Shown: positions 18,045 through 27,100 of the stretch, one piece after another
Layout of the letters: every line of letters begins with the position of its first letter
How positions within the stretch are numbered: position 1 is the stretch's first letter
Source: an uncultured Bacilli bacterium
GTDB lineage: Bacteria; Bacillota_I; Bacilli_A; RF39; UBA660
Assembly: GCA_910578855.1 (NCBI GenBank)
Contig: CAJTRV010000003.1
Coordinates: 1-55,444, forward strand
Direction: 5' to 3'
Length of the DNA: 55,444 bases
Translations under genes and position numbers: made by a program
The notes under the pieces: generated by a model
What the model was told of the DNA's origin: nothing
The model's database searches: none
The model's input: only the letters and a program-made list of their open reading frames with translations

Positions 18045-18257
18045 ATGGTAAAAATAAATATTGAAGCGCTTTTAAAAAAGAATCATAAAACCAAATATTG
18101 GCTATGTCAACAGATGAATATGACTTCAAGAAATATCAACCGAATTATCCGTGGGGAAACAACTTCAATCTCTTTTAAATATATTGAAGAGTTTTGTAAC
18201 CACCTAAATTGTCTTCCAGGGGAACTAATTACAATTGTTCCCGATCAAGAAAAATAA
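18045..18257 (+). CDS. Small Cro/C1-type helix-turn-helix protein
   Basis: A 70-residue protein that is essentially one HTH_XRE domain: NIEALLKKNHKTKYWLCQQM, then the recognition region NMTSRNINRIIRGE, and a last helix YIEEFCNHLNCLPGELI. This matches the compact HTH_26 type of regulator. The ATG follows AAAGGGGG by 6 bases. It is divergent from the cysteine-rich protein gene, with about 110 bases between the starts, so it could control that gene; this is inferred from position only. Confidence 0.8.
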   Translation: MVKINIEALLKKNHKTKYWLCQQMNMTSRNINRIIRGETTSISFKYIEEFCNHLNCLPGELITIVPDQEK

Positions 18258-18293
18258 TTATTTTTATGCTTTGTGTTAACTAATAGTAAAATA

Positions 18294-18325
18294 AAATACG
18301 AGTATTTTCATATTCGTATTTTTTG
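18294..18325. terminator. Bidirectional terminator between the HTH gene and the lipoprotein gene
   Basis: An 8-bp stem AAATACGA / TCGTATTT (18294-18301 and 18314-18321) with T runs on the plus strand and A/T-rich flanks on the other. The lipoprotein stop (TGA, 18308-18310) lies in the loop. Confidence 0.75.
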
Positions 18326-18988
18326 TCCTATTTTATAAACCATGGCTACTTTGTCGTCATCTTTATCTTTTTGTTCTTCACCAAATTGAAAACTTTTCCC
18401 TGGATTTTCATCTCCAAAAAGCTTGTATAAATCTTCATCACTGATATATTTATATTGTTTATTTGAAACTACATAAAAATCTCTTCTAGTATCCCACATT
18501 TTTCCAGGATGCGTCTTGATCCATCCTTCATCTTTTGTATAAAAAACAAAGCAGCATGGTAGAATTACACTTTCAATAAATTGATGAACTCTTCCGTTTT
18601 TTTGTAACTCAGCAAGACCCTCTTCCGTTGGCGGAATTAGTTCAATTACTTCACTTTGATCACGGCCAGGATTTACAATATAACGATATGCCTGAATTTT
18701 ATTATAACGCTCTAAAATTTCATTGTTGTAGGTTTTCCCGTCTGGTACTATTTGAAAGTCCTGTAGTGCTTCTGCTTCCAATTCCTCTGGTGTTTTTTCT
18801 AAATTTGTATCTGGCTTTGTTTCAGTAACAACATCCTGAGTTGTTGGTTGTGTGTCGTTCGGTTTATCATGATTTCCACTACATCCTGTTAAACCACTCG
18901 CTGAGGCGATGACAATCCCCGATGATAAAAATAATTTTACTGCTTTTTCCTTTGGTACTGCAAATGGATTTAATTTGAAATCTTTCAT
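18308..18988 (-). CDS. Predicted lipoprotein, unknown function
   Basis: A 226-residue protein with a lipobox at LTGC (Cys36) after a hydrophobic segment (VKLFLSSGIVIASASG). The leader is long and basic (MKDFKLNPFAVPKEKAVK). A Pro/Thr/Glu-rich linker (about 38-70) precedes a soluble domain of about 150 residues with a CC pair and a charged tail. Lipidation and display on the outer face of the membrane follow from the lipobox; no known domain is recognised. It has its own promoter. Confidence 0.75.
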   Translation of the reverse strand: MKDFKLNPFAVPKEKAVKLFLSSGIVIASASGLTGCSGNHDKPNDTQPTTQDVVTETKPDTNLEKTPEELEAEALQDFQIVPDGKTYNNEILERYNKIQAYRYIVNPGRDQSEVIELIPPTEEGLAELQKNGRVHQFIESVILPCCFVFYTKDEGWIKTHPGKMWDTRRDFYVVSNKQYKYISDEDLYKLFGDENPGKSFQFGEEQKDKDDDKVAMVYKIGQKIRI

Positions 18989-19022
18989 AGTTTTCTCCCC
19001 TCAAATCAAATTATACGCCATT

Positions 19023-19051
19023 ATCCTAACATGCTTTCCAAACTTTGTCAA
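19023..19051 (-). promoter_or_regulatory. Promoter of the lipoprotein gene
   Basis: Minus strand TTGACA (19046-19051), 17 bases, TAGGAT (19023-19028). Confidence 0.65.
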
Positions 19052-19238
19052 ATTATATAGAAACAAGGTATAAAATAGTTTGGGATGAGGAGGATCCTCC
19101 CTTTTCTACAAATAATGATTTCACAACTAAAATACTTTTAAATAAAAATAATTGAGAATACAAGAACAAAGAGAATTACAAATTAATGATCTATATGTTA
19201 CATATTTTTCCTTTTACTTTTTAGCGACAGGTGGATTT

Positions 19239-19319
19239 ATGAGAACAGCAGAAAGAAATTTATGTTCCATCATAATGCTTTTTATTATCATGATAATAAA
19301 AATAGCACCAACTGTTTAA
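19239..19319 (+). CDS. Possible 26-residue hydrophobic peptide
   Basis: A short frame in an otherwise geneless 447-base gap. ATG at 19239 is preceded by AGGTGG with 4-base spacing. The peptide begins MRTAERNLCS and continues as one hydrophobic segment (IIMLFIIMIIKIA) ending PTV. Its stop codon lies in a hairpin, and a terminator follows on the same strand. The pattern (tiny membrane peptide, strong structure, own terminator) resembles type I toxin or other small membrane peptides. It could be chance: the gap is AT-rich and the coding part overlaps a palindrome. Confidence 0.35.
   Translation: MRTAERNLCSIIMLFIIMIIKIAPTV
19279..19302. repeat. Perfect 24-bp AT-rich palindrome
   Basis: Each strand reads the same from 19279 to 19302, centred on TCATGA between 19290 and 19291. 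It falls inside the possible small peptide frame. It could be an operator or part of a stem-loop terminator; nothing decides between them. Confidence 0.7.
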
Positions 19320-19325
19320 GTTGGT
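19296..19325 (-). terminator. Probable terminator of the paralogue pair
   Basis: Minus strand 7-bp stem ACCAACT / AGTTGGT (19307-19313 and 19319-19325) followed by GCTATTTTTATTA. It lies about 110 bases after the stop of the gene at 19436. Confidence 0.5.
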
Positions 19326-19340
19326 ACTAACACTGTTTAT

Positions 19341-19385
19341 AAGGAATAGTACCTAACTTGCTAAAACTAGGTATTTCCTTTTTTA
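19341..19385 (+). terminator. Strong plus-strand terminator without an annotated upstream gene
   Basis: Two-part stem: AAGGAA / TTCCTT (19341-19346 and 19375-19380) and TACCTA / TAGGTA (19350-19355 and 19368-19373), then a T run to 19385. No conventional plus-strand gene precedes it for 1 kb, which supports a small transcript in this gap. Confidence 0.65.
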
Positions 19386-19435
19386 TTGTATGAGGATTTT
19401 CTCATCTATATACACTATATCCCATAAATATCTGC

Positions 19436-19924
19436 CTATCTATGACGATAATGAACTTTCGGTTTTTCATCTAATTCGTTCATTTCAGCTACATAGATTT
19501 TCATAATTTCATAGAGTTCATTACAAATATCTGATGTTAATACAAAAGTGCCTGATTGTTGGACCTCTTTTAGTAGCTGATGGAACTTGATTAGAATTGG
19601 ATGATCTAACAAATAGCAAAAGCTAAGTAAAGATAAATCTGACAATGATATTATATTCTGGTAGTTCTCACACGGAACAATATTTTCTTCCCCAATTTTA
19701 TCCAATTGTTCCTGTGGACTTGATAGTTCCATCATAATATTATTATTTTGATCATCAACACAAAGAAATGTATAAGTTGCCACTTCTAAACAAAAATCAA
19801 AATCATCCATTGTTTCATGGTAAGATAATTTCAAGATTGGCTGATATTCTGTTCCTTCCAATGATAAAATTTCAGCTAAAAGTGGCATAATTAACGCTGT
19901 TGGTAATTGAAGTTCTTCTTGCAC
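19436..19924 (-). CDS. Uncharacterised protein, paralogue of its neighbour
   Basis: A 162-residue soluble, acidic protein with no signal peptide or membrane segment. It shares layout with the gene at 19957: an N-terminal helix (IMPLLAEILSLEGTEYQ), a strand-rich middle, a SLSDL stretch, then DHPILIKFHQLLKEV and VLTSDICNELYEIMKIYV, ending HYRHR. The shared C-terminal pattern DHPxLxKxxxLLxEV plus a Cys-containing helix shows tandem duplication. It is the last gene behind rpoB-rpoC. Function not recognised. Confidence 0.7.
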   Translation of the reverse strand: MQEELQLPTALIMPLLAEILSLEGTEYQPILKLSYHETMDDFDFCLEVATYTFLCVDDQNNNIMMELSSPQEQLDKIGEENIVPCENYQNIISLSDLSLLSFCYLLDHPILIKFHQLLKEVQQSGTFVLTSDICNELYEIMKIYVAEMNELDEKPKVHYRHR

Positions 19925-19956
19925 ATGGTCCCCCCCTTTCCTTCATAATTTAAGTG

Positions 19957-20451
19957 CTAAGATGATTGTAAAACTCGGGCATTATCCGGTTTTAAATAAT
20001 GGACTCTTGACTTCTCTTCGATCAATGTTACCTCTTCCAAATATTTTTCCATAATCCCCAATATTTTATCACAAATTTTCTCAGTTAACACGGGTTCTTC
20101 TAGTTGATCTACCTCTACTAATAAACGGTATAGTTTAGCTAAAGATGGGTGATCGATGATAGCGGTTTCGCTATTAAGTAACATCTCCTTGATGTTTGAC
20201 AACGATAAAACTAAGTCAAATTGTTGATAGGGAAGAGATTTTACCGCAATATCATCCTTGGTATCTTGATATGGGGCATAAAACACAATACTGTCTTGTT
20301 CGGAAAACAATACATAAATTGCTAGATTTCCCAATGGTCCTCCAAGCGGTGCTAGTTCTAAATCAATCTGATAATACTTCCCTTCTAATTCCAATGTTCG
20401 AACAACTAACGTCATAAACATTGACATATTTATCTCAAGTTCTGGTCGCAT
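19957..20451 (-). CDS. Uncharacterised protein, paralogue of its neighbour
   Basis: A 164-residue protein paired with the gene at 19436; 32 bases separate them. N-terminal MSMFMTLVVRTLELEGKYYQIDLEL, a strand-rich middle, LSLSNIKEMLL, then the shared DHPSLAKLYRLLVEV and VLTEKICDKILGIMEKYL. It starts 56 bases after rpoC, separated by the rpoC terminator, so expression may depend on readthrough or a weak promoter that I cannot place. No known domain is recognised. Confidence 0.7.
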   Translation of the reverse strand: MRPELEINMSMFMTLVVRTLELEGKYYQIDLELAPLGGPLGNLAIYVLFSEQDSIVFYAPYQDTKDDIAVKSLPYQQFDLVLSLSNIKEMLLNSETAIIDHPSLAKLYRLLVEVDQLEEPVLTEKICDKILGIMEKYLEEVTLIEEKSRVHYLKPDNARVLQSS

Positions 20452-20482
20452 ATTTGCTACTCCTTTTCTATTTATCTCATAA

Positions 20483-20509
20483 TAAGAAAGAGTAGAAAAC
20501 TTCTACTCT
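20483..20509 (-). terminator. Terminator overlapping the rpoC stop codon
   Basis: Minus strand 8-bp stem AGAGTAGA / TCTACTCT (20489-20496 and 20502-20509), 5-base loop, then TTCTTATT. The rpoC TAG (20508-20510) overlaps the stem edge. Confidence 0.8.
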
Positions 20510-23500
20510 AATCCATTAATTCTTGTTCCAACACTTCAAGTGGTTCTTCATTTAAAAGATCATTTTCCAATGTATAGGTAGCCTGACGATATTTTTTCGC
20601 CCCAGTTCCCGCTGGAATTAATTTTCCAATAATAACATTTTCTTTTAATCCGTTTAGATGATCCACTTTTCCGTGAATGGCTGCATCCGTTAAGATACGA
20701 GTTGTCTCTTGGAACGAAGCAGCAGATAGGAATGAATCAGTTTCTAGTGACGCCTTGGTAATACCTAGTAATACAGGACGCCCTGTTGCTGGATTCTTTC
20801 CTTGTAAGATCAATTCTTTATTAATATTGGTGAATTCACTAATATTTACCATTGTTCCTGGTAAGAATAGAGAATCCCCAGAATTGACGATCTTAATTTT
20901 CGAAATCATTCGTTTCGCCATAACCTCAACGTGCTTATCATCGATATCTACACCTTGACCACGGTAAACTTTTTGAATTTCCAATAAGATATATTGTTGA
21001 ACGGTAATTGGGTCCGTAACCACCAATAATTCCTTAGGATTGATTGCTCCATGGGTAAGACGTTGTCCAGCTTTTACTTCTTCATTTACTTCAACCGCTG
21101 GTTTTGCACCATAGTGGGAAGTATGTTGTCTAGTTTCAACATCATTTTTAACACTGATAATGAGTTTTCCGTTTTCCTCTTCAATATTGCTAACGACACC
21201 ATTGATTTCAGAAATCGTCGCTTTTCCTTTTGGATTACGGGCTTCAAATACTTCTTGAACCCGCGGTAACCCTTGGGTAATATCGTCTCCACCGGCAACT
21301 CCTCCAGTATTAAAGTTACGCATGGTAAGTTGTGTTCCTGGTTCCCCAATGGATTGAGCAGCCATAATTCCTACCGCTTCCCCAGTTTCAACAATGAATC
21401 CGGTTGCTAGGTTACGACCATAACAATGACGACAAACACCATGTTCTGTCTTACAAGTTAAGACCGTTCGAATTGGCACTTTGGTAATTCCTGCTGCAAT
21501 AATTTTATCAGCTAACTGCTCCGTAATATAGGTATTACGATCAACGATAACTTCCTTAGTTTCAGGATGGAGAATCTTCTTATTGGTATAACGACCATTA
21601 ATTCGATCTTTTAATGTTTCTACAACTGTTCCATCTTGTTCATTGATGAAGGCTTCAACCACAACTCCGTTTTCTGTACCACAGTCTTCTTCCTTAACAA
21701 TAACATCTTGAACAACATCGACAAGACGTCTCGTTAAGTAACCAGCTTCCGCTGTTTTTAAAGCTGTATCTACGGCTCCTTTACGCGCTCCATGGGTAGA
21801 TAAGAAGAAGTCAAATACACTAATTCCTTCCGTAAATGAACTCGTAACAGGGATTTCAATTGCTTCTCCAGTTGGCTTATTAAATAATCCACGCATTCCG
21901 GCAAGTTGTGTATAAGAACCCATATCTCCCCGGGCTTTTGAAGAAATCATCATTGCAATAGAATTATCAGGATGACTATTTAATTGTGCTTGTAATTCAT
22001 CAGCAATTTCATCTTTGGCTTTATTCCAAATTGCAACAACCTTTTCATAGCGTTCCCTTTCGGTAATCAAACCACGTTTAAATTGCTTATTGATATTATC
22101 AACTTTTTCCTGACTTTCATCGATAATCTGTTGTTTTCCCTTACTCTCTAGAACATCAGTAATACTGATACTAATTCCAGACAACGTTGAATACTTAAAT
22201 CCCAAATCCTTTATTTTATCAAGCATAACTGATGTTTCAGTCGTTTGATAACGCTTATAAATTTGGGCAATCAATTTTCCAAGTGCTCCTTTGTTAAGAG
22301 GGGTAACAATCGGCATATTCTGAACAGCCTCTTTGATATTAACTCCCCGTTCTAAGAAATATTTACTTGGGGTAATCTTTGTAATATTCTCTTCGCTTCC
22401 ATCATTTACATATTGGAATGTATCTGGGAACACTTCATTGAAAATTAACTTTCCAACCGTCGTTACCAAGTATTTGTTCATATAACTATCTGGGAATATT
22501 TTATGTCTAAAAGAGTGAACTGGAATTACAATTCTCGTATGAAGTGTAATCTCTCGCCGTTCATATGCCATAATAGCTTCGTTTTCATCTTTAAAAACGC
22601 GTCCCTCGCCAGGAAGTCCTGGTTTTTCCATCGTTAGATAGAAGTTTCCTAAGACCATGTCCTGCGAAGGTGTAACGATTGGTTTTCCATCCTTAGGCGA
22701 TAAGATGTTATTTGCTCCCAACATAAGAAGTCTTGCTTCCGCTTGCGCTTCTTCCGTAATCGGAACATGGACTGCCATTTGGTCACCATCGAAGTCGGCA
22801 TTAAAGGCTGCACACACAAGTGGGTGAAGACGAATACTACGTCCTTCGATTAATTTTGGTTCAAAAGCTTGAATTCCAAGCCGGTGCAAAGTCGGTGCCC
22901 GGTTTAATAGGATTGGATGTTCTTTGATCTTTTCCTCAACCACATCCCATACGCGCGGATCTTGATTTTCAATCATTCGTTTCGCTGCTTTAATATTAGA
23001 TGCGATTTCTTTTGATACCAATCCACTAATAACATGTGGCTTAAATAATTCTAAGGCCATCTCTTTAGGGATACCACACTCATACATTTTTAAGTTAGGT
23101 CCAACTACGATTACAGATCGTCCAGAATAGTCAACTCGTTTTCCAAGTAGGTTCTGACGGAATCGTCCTTGTTTTCCCTTTAACATACTAGATAATGATT
23201 TTAATGGTCGATTTCCTGGACCTGTAATTGGACGGCTTCTTCGACCATTATCAAATAAAGCATCAACCGCTTCTTGAAGCATTCGCTTCTCATTTTGAAT
23301 AATGATACTAGGTGCTCCTAATTCCATTAATTTCTTCAAGCGATTGTTACGGTTTATTACCCGACGATAAAGATCGTTTAAATCACTTGTAGCAAATCGT
23401 CCACCATCAAGCTGAATCATAGGACGAAGCTCTGGTGGAATAACAGGAAGTGCATCCATAATCATCCACTCTGGTTTATTTCCTGAATCCAAGAAAGCAC

Positions 23501-24146
23501 TTAGAACATCAAGACGTTTGATCAAACGAATTCTTCGTTGACTCGTTGAATCTTTGATCTCCTCGATTTCTTTTTTTATTGTTGCTACTTCGCTATCAAG
23601 ATCAACTTGCTCTAATAACTCACGAATAGCTCCGGCTCCCATCCCAACACGGAAGGTATTTCCATATTTTTCATAGTAGGCACGGTATTCTTTATCGCTA
23701 ATCGTCTGTTTCTTTTCAAGGGGTGCAGCCCCAGGATCTAAGACAACATAAGATACAAAGTATAATACCTCTTCTAAATCCCGAGGACTCATATCAAGTA
23801 CCAATCCCATTCGTGATGGTACCCCTTTAAAGAACCATATATGACTAACAGGAGCTGCTAGTTCAATATGTCCCATTCGTTCACGACGTACTTTAGAACG
23901 TGTTACTTCTACTCCACAACGATCACAGACAATATTCTTATAACGAAGACGCTTGTATTTACCACAAGCACACTCGTAATCTTTAGTTGGACCAAAGATT
24001 TTTTCACAGAATAATCCATCACGTTCTGGTTTTAACGTTCGATAATTAATCGTCTCTGCTTTTTTTACTTCTCCATAAGACCACTTACGGATGGTATCCG
24101 GAGAGGCGATACTAATTCTAATTCCTTCAAATTGATTTACATCCAT
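20508..24146 (-). CDS. rpoC: RNA polymerase beta-prime subunit
   Basis: Catalytic subunit of RNA polymerase. 1212 residues, the short Firmicutes form. It shows the N-terminal zinc-ribbon cysteines (CACGKYKRLRYKNIVCDRCGVE), the Mg2+ motif NADFDGDQMAVH, the bridge-helix region and the second zinc site (CKTEHGVCRHCYGRNL). The ATG overlaps the rpoB stop (TAATG), so it is translationally coupled to rpoB. Confidence 0.99.
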   Translation of the reverse strand: MDVNQFEGIRISIASPDTIRKWSYGEVKKAETINYRTLKPERDGLFCEKIFGPTKDYECACGKYKRLRYKNIVCDRCGVEVTRSKVRRERMGHIELAAPVSHIWFFKGVPSRMGLVLDMSPRDLEEVLYFVSYVVLDPGAAPLEKKQTISDKEYRAYYEKYGNTFRVGMGAGAIRELLEQVDLDSEVATIKKEIEEIKDSTSQRRIRLIKRLDVLSAFLDSGNKPEWMIMDALPVIPPELRPMIQLDGGRFATSDLNDLYRRVINRNNRLKKLMELGAPSIIIQNEKRMLQEAVDALFDNGRRSRPITGPGNRPLKSLSSMLKGKQGRFRQNLLGKRVDYSGRSVIVVGPNLKMYECGIPKEMALELFKPHVISGLVSKEIASNIKAAKRMIENQDPRVWDVVEEKIKEHPILLNRAPTLHRLGIQAFEPKLIEGRSIRLHPLVCAAFNADFDGDQMAVHVPITEEAQAEARLLMLGANNILSPKDGKPIVTPSQDMVLGNFYLTMEKPGLPGEGRVFKDENEAIMAYERREITLHTRIVIPVHSFRHKIFPDSYMNKYLVTTVGKLIFNEVFPDTFQYVNDGSEENITKITPSKYFLERGVNIKEAVQNMPIVTPLNKGALGKLIAQIYKRYQTTETSVMLDKIKDLGFKYSTLSGISISITDVLESKGKQQIIDESQEKVDNINKQFKRGLITERERYEKVVAIWNKAKDEIADELQAQLNSHPDNSIAMMISSKARGDMGSYTQLAGMRGLFNKPTGEAIEIPVTSSFTEGISVFDFFLSTHGARKGAVDTALKTAEAGYLTRRLVDVVQDVIVKEEDCGTENGVVVEAFINEQDGTVVETLKDRINGRYTNKKILHPETKEVIVDRNTYITEQLADKIIAAGITKVPIRTVLTCKTEHGVCRHCYGRNLATGFIVETGEAVGIMAAQSIGEPGTQLTMRNFNTGGVAGGDDITQGLPRVQEVFEARNPKGKATISEINGVVSNIEEENGKLIISVKNDVETRQHTSHYGAKPAVEVNEEVKAGQRLTHGAINPKELLVVTDPITVQQYILLEIQKVYRGQGVDIDDKHVEVMAKRMISKIKIVNSGDSLFLPGTMVNISEFTNINKELILQGKNPATGRPVLLGITKASLETDSFLSAASFQETTRILTDAAIHGKVDHLNGLKENVIIGKLIPAGTGAKKYRQATYTLENDLLNEEPLEVLEQELMD

Positions 24147-27100
24147 TAATCAGCAGCCCCTTCCACCATATCGTGTTCAATTGCCTCTATTTCTTCAATA
24201 GATGGCTCTTCATCGATATCCATATTTTCTTCATCATCTACTTCAATTGTAGGTGTTTCTAATTCTTCTGGTTCCTCTGGTTCAACAACAAGATCAGTTT
24301 TTTCAAACTCATCCGTTGTCAAATACGAATCAGATTCCTCTTCTTCTAATTCTTTTAAATCTAAGAATTTACCTTCGTCATTCAAAATCGTAATATCAAG
24401 TCCCAATGCCTGGAATTCTTTAATTAATACGCGGAATGACTCTGGAATACCACTTGCTGGAATTGGTGTTCCCTTAACAAGCGCCTCGTATACTTTTACC
24501 CGTCCAACAACGTCGTCTGACTTAATCGTCATCACTTCTTGTAAAACATGGGCAGCACCATAGGCATATAACGCCCAAACTTCCATCTCTCCAAAACGTT
24601 GTCCACCAAATTGTGCTTTTCCACCAAGTGGTTGTTGTGTTACGAGTGAGTAAGGTCCTGTACTACGAGCATGTAGTTTATCATCAACCATGTGATTTAA
24701 TTTGATCATGTACATGACACCAACACTGATTCGGTTATCAAATAATTCCCCAGTTCGACCATCATGTAACCATTCTTTTCCATCACTTGCAAGCCCAGCT
24801 TCTTCTAACGCTTCGATAATTTCTTCGCGATTGGCTCCATCAAATACTGGCGTTGCCACGTGAATATCTAACGTTTGAGCGGCATATCCAAGATGCATCT
24901 CCAAAATTTGTCCGATATTCATACGGCTTGGTACTCCTAGTGGATTTAATAAAATATCAACTGGTCGCCCATCTGGTAAATATGGCATATCCTCTTCTGG
25001 CAAGATCAATGAGATAACTCCCTTATTACCATGACGTCCCGCCATCTTATCTCCTACGCTAATTTTACGTTTTTGAGCGATATAAACGCGGACAATTTGA
25101 CTAACACCAGCTGGTAATTCATCAGAGTTTTCCTTAGTAAAGATCTTGATATCATGAACAATACCACCACCACCGTGTGGTACGCGAAGAGATGTATCTC
25201 TTACTTCACGTGTCTTTTCACCAAAGATCGCATGTAATAATTTTTCCTCACTAGTAAGTTCGGCCATTCCTTTTGGTGTTACTTTTCCAACAAGAATATC
25301 ATCGTCTTTTACTTCGGTACCAATACGAATAATTCCATTCTCATCCAGATTTTTACGAGCCTCTTCACTAACGTTTGGAATATCTCGGGTAAATTCTTCT
25401 GGTCCTAGTTTCGTATCCCGGCACTCAGTCGCATATACTTCAATATGAATTGATGTATAAACATCATCTTTTACAAGTCGTTCATTTAAGATGACCGCAT
25501 CTTCATAGTTATATCCATTGAAGTTCATGAAAGCAACCGTTACGTTTTTCCCAAGGGCAAGCTCCCCTTTATCAGTTGATGGTCCATCGGCAATACTCAT
25601 TCCTTTGGTTACTTTATCACCAACCCGAACAATTGGAACTTGATGGTAACATGTACCAGCATTCGAACGTTCAAAGTCGCTAAGATAATAAGTATCCATA
25701 CCACCTTTGGTTTTGACCAATATTTTACGCGAATCAACATAGTCAACAACTCCATCAGAAGCCGCAATAATAACGGCACCAGAGTCACGAGCAGCAATTG
25801 CTTCGATTCCTGTACCAACACGCGCTGCTTCAGCTTTTAGTAATGGTATAGCTTGTCGTTGCATGTTCGATCCCATGAGGGCACGTTTCCCATCATCATG
25901 CTCAAGGAACGGAATTCCTTGGGTTGTAATAGATACTACCTGTTGTGGAGAAACATCCATAAAATCGACTTCTTTTGGTGTTATCATCACATTATCCCCA
26001 CGATAACGAGCTGGAACACGTTTTTGAACAATCACGTCATCTTCTGTTTCTACAGTTGCTTGACAGATATAGTAATCCAATTCTTCATCAGCTGTCATAT
26101 AGACAATCTCGTCCGTTAACTTCGTATCGACAATTTTACGGTATGGTGTCATAATAAATCCATACTCATCGACTCTAGCATAACTAGAAAGTGAAGTAAT
26201 TAGTCCAATGTTTGGTCCTTCTGGTGACTCAATTGGACACAATCTTCCATAGTGAGACGAGTTTACGTCCCGCACTTCCATTCCTGCTCGATCACGGCTT
26301 AAACCACCAGGCCCAAGACTTGATAAACGACGCTTATTGGTAAGCTCGGCAATTGGATTGGTTTGATCCATGAATTGCGATAACTGACTGCTTCCAAAGA
26401 ATTCTTTGATACTAGCGGTTAGTGGTCGAATATTGATCAAACTCTTTGGTGTTACTTCGGCAATGTCTTGGGTTGACATTCGGTCCCGAATCACTCGTTC
26501 AATACGACTTATTCCAATTCTAAATTGATTTTGAAGTAATTCTCCTACCTGACGAACACGGCGATTTGATAAATGATCGATTTCATCAAATGATCCAATT
26601 CCTTCTAATAAATTTAAATAATATGATACAGCGGCATAAACATCCGATGTCGTAAGTCGCTTTACCTCGATACTCTGATCATTTCCAATAATTTTAACAA
26701 CACGATCTGGATGTACTTTTGAATATACCTTTACCACTTGTACACGGTTATATGTATCTAATTCGGCATTGATTAATGTCTCACGTACTCCATAACCATT
26801 TTTCATAATTGGTCGTAATACTTCCAATACTTCTTTGGTAACAACTGTATCTTTTGCTGCTACTAAGTTACCATCCACTTTAATATCTTCTGCTAATTTA
26901 CAACCTAGTAATCGATCACACACATCTAATTTACGATTGAACTTATAACGTCCAACTTTCGCAAGATCATAACGGAACGCATCGAAAAAGCGACCAATTA
27001 ATTGGTTTTTCGCACTATCTAATGTCGATGGTTCTCCTGGTCGAAGCTTAGAATGAATATCTAGTAATGCCTCATCGGTATTTTTATTGGCATCTTTCAC

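Noticed and set aside
19279..19385. T-box or riboswitch from the cluster of hairpins
   Set aside because: No T-box sequence or recognised aptamer core is visible, and no suitable downstream gene follows on the plus strand.
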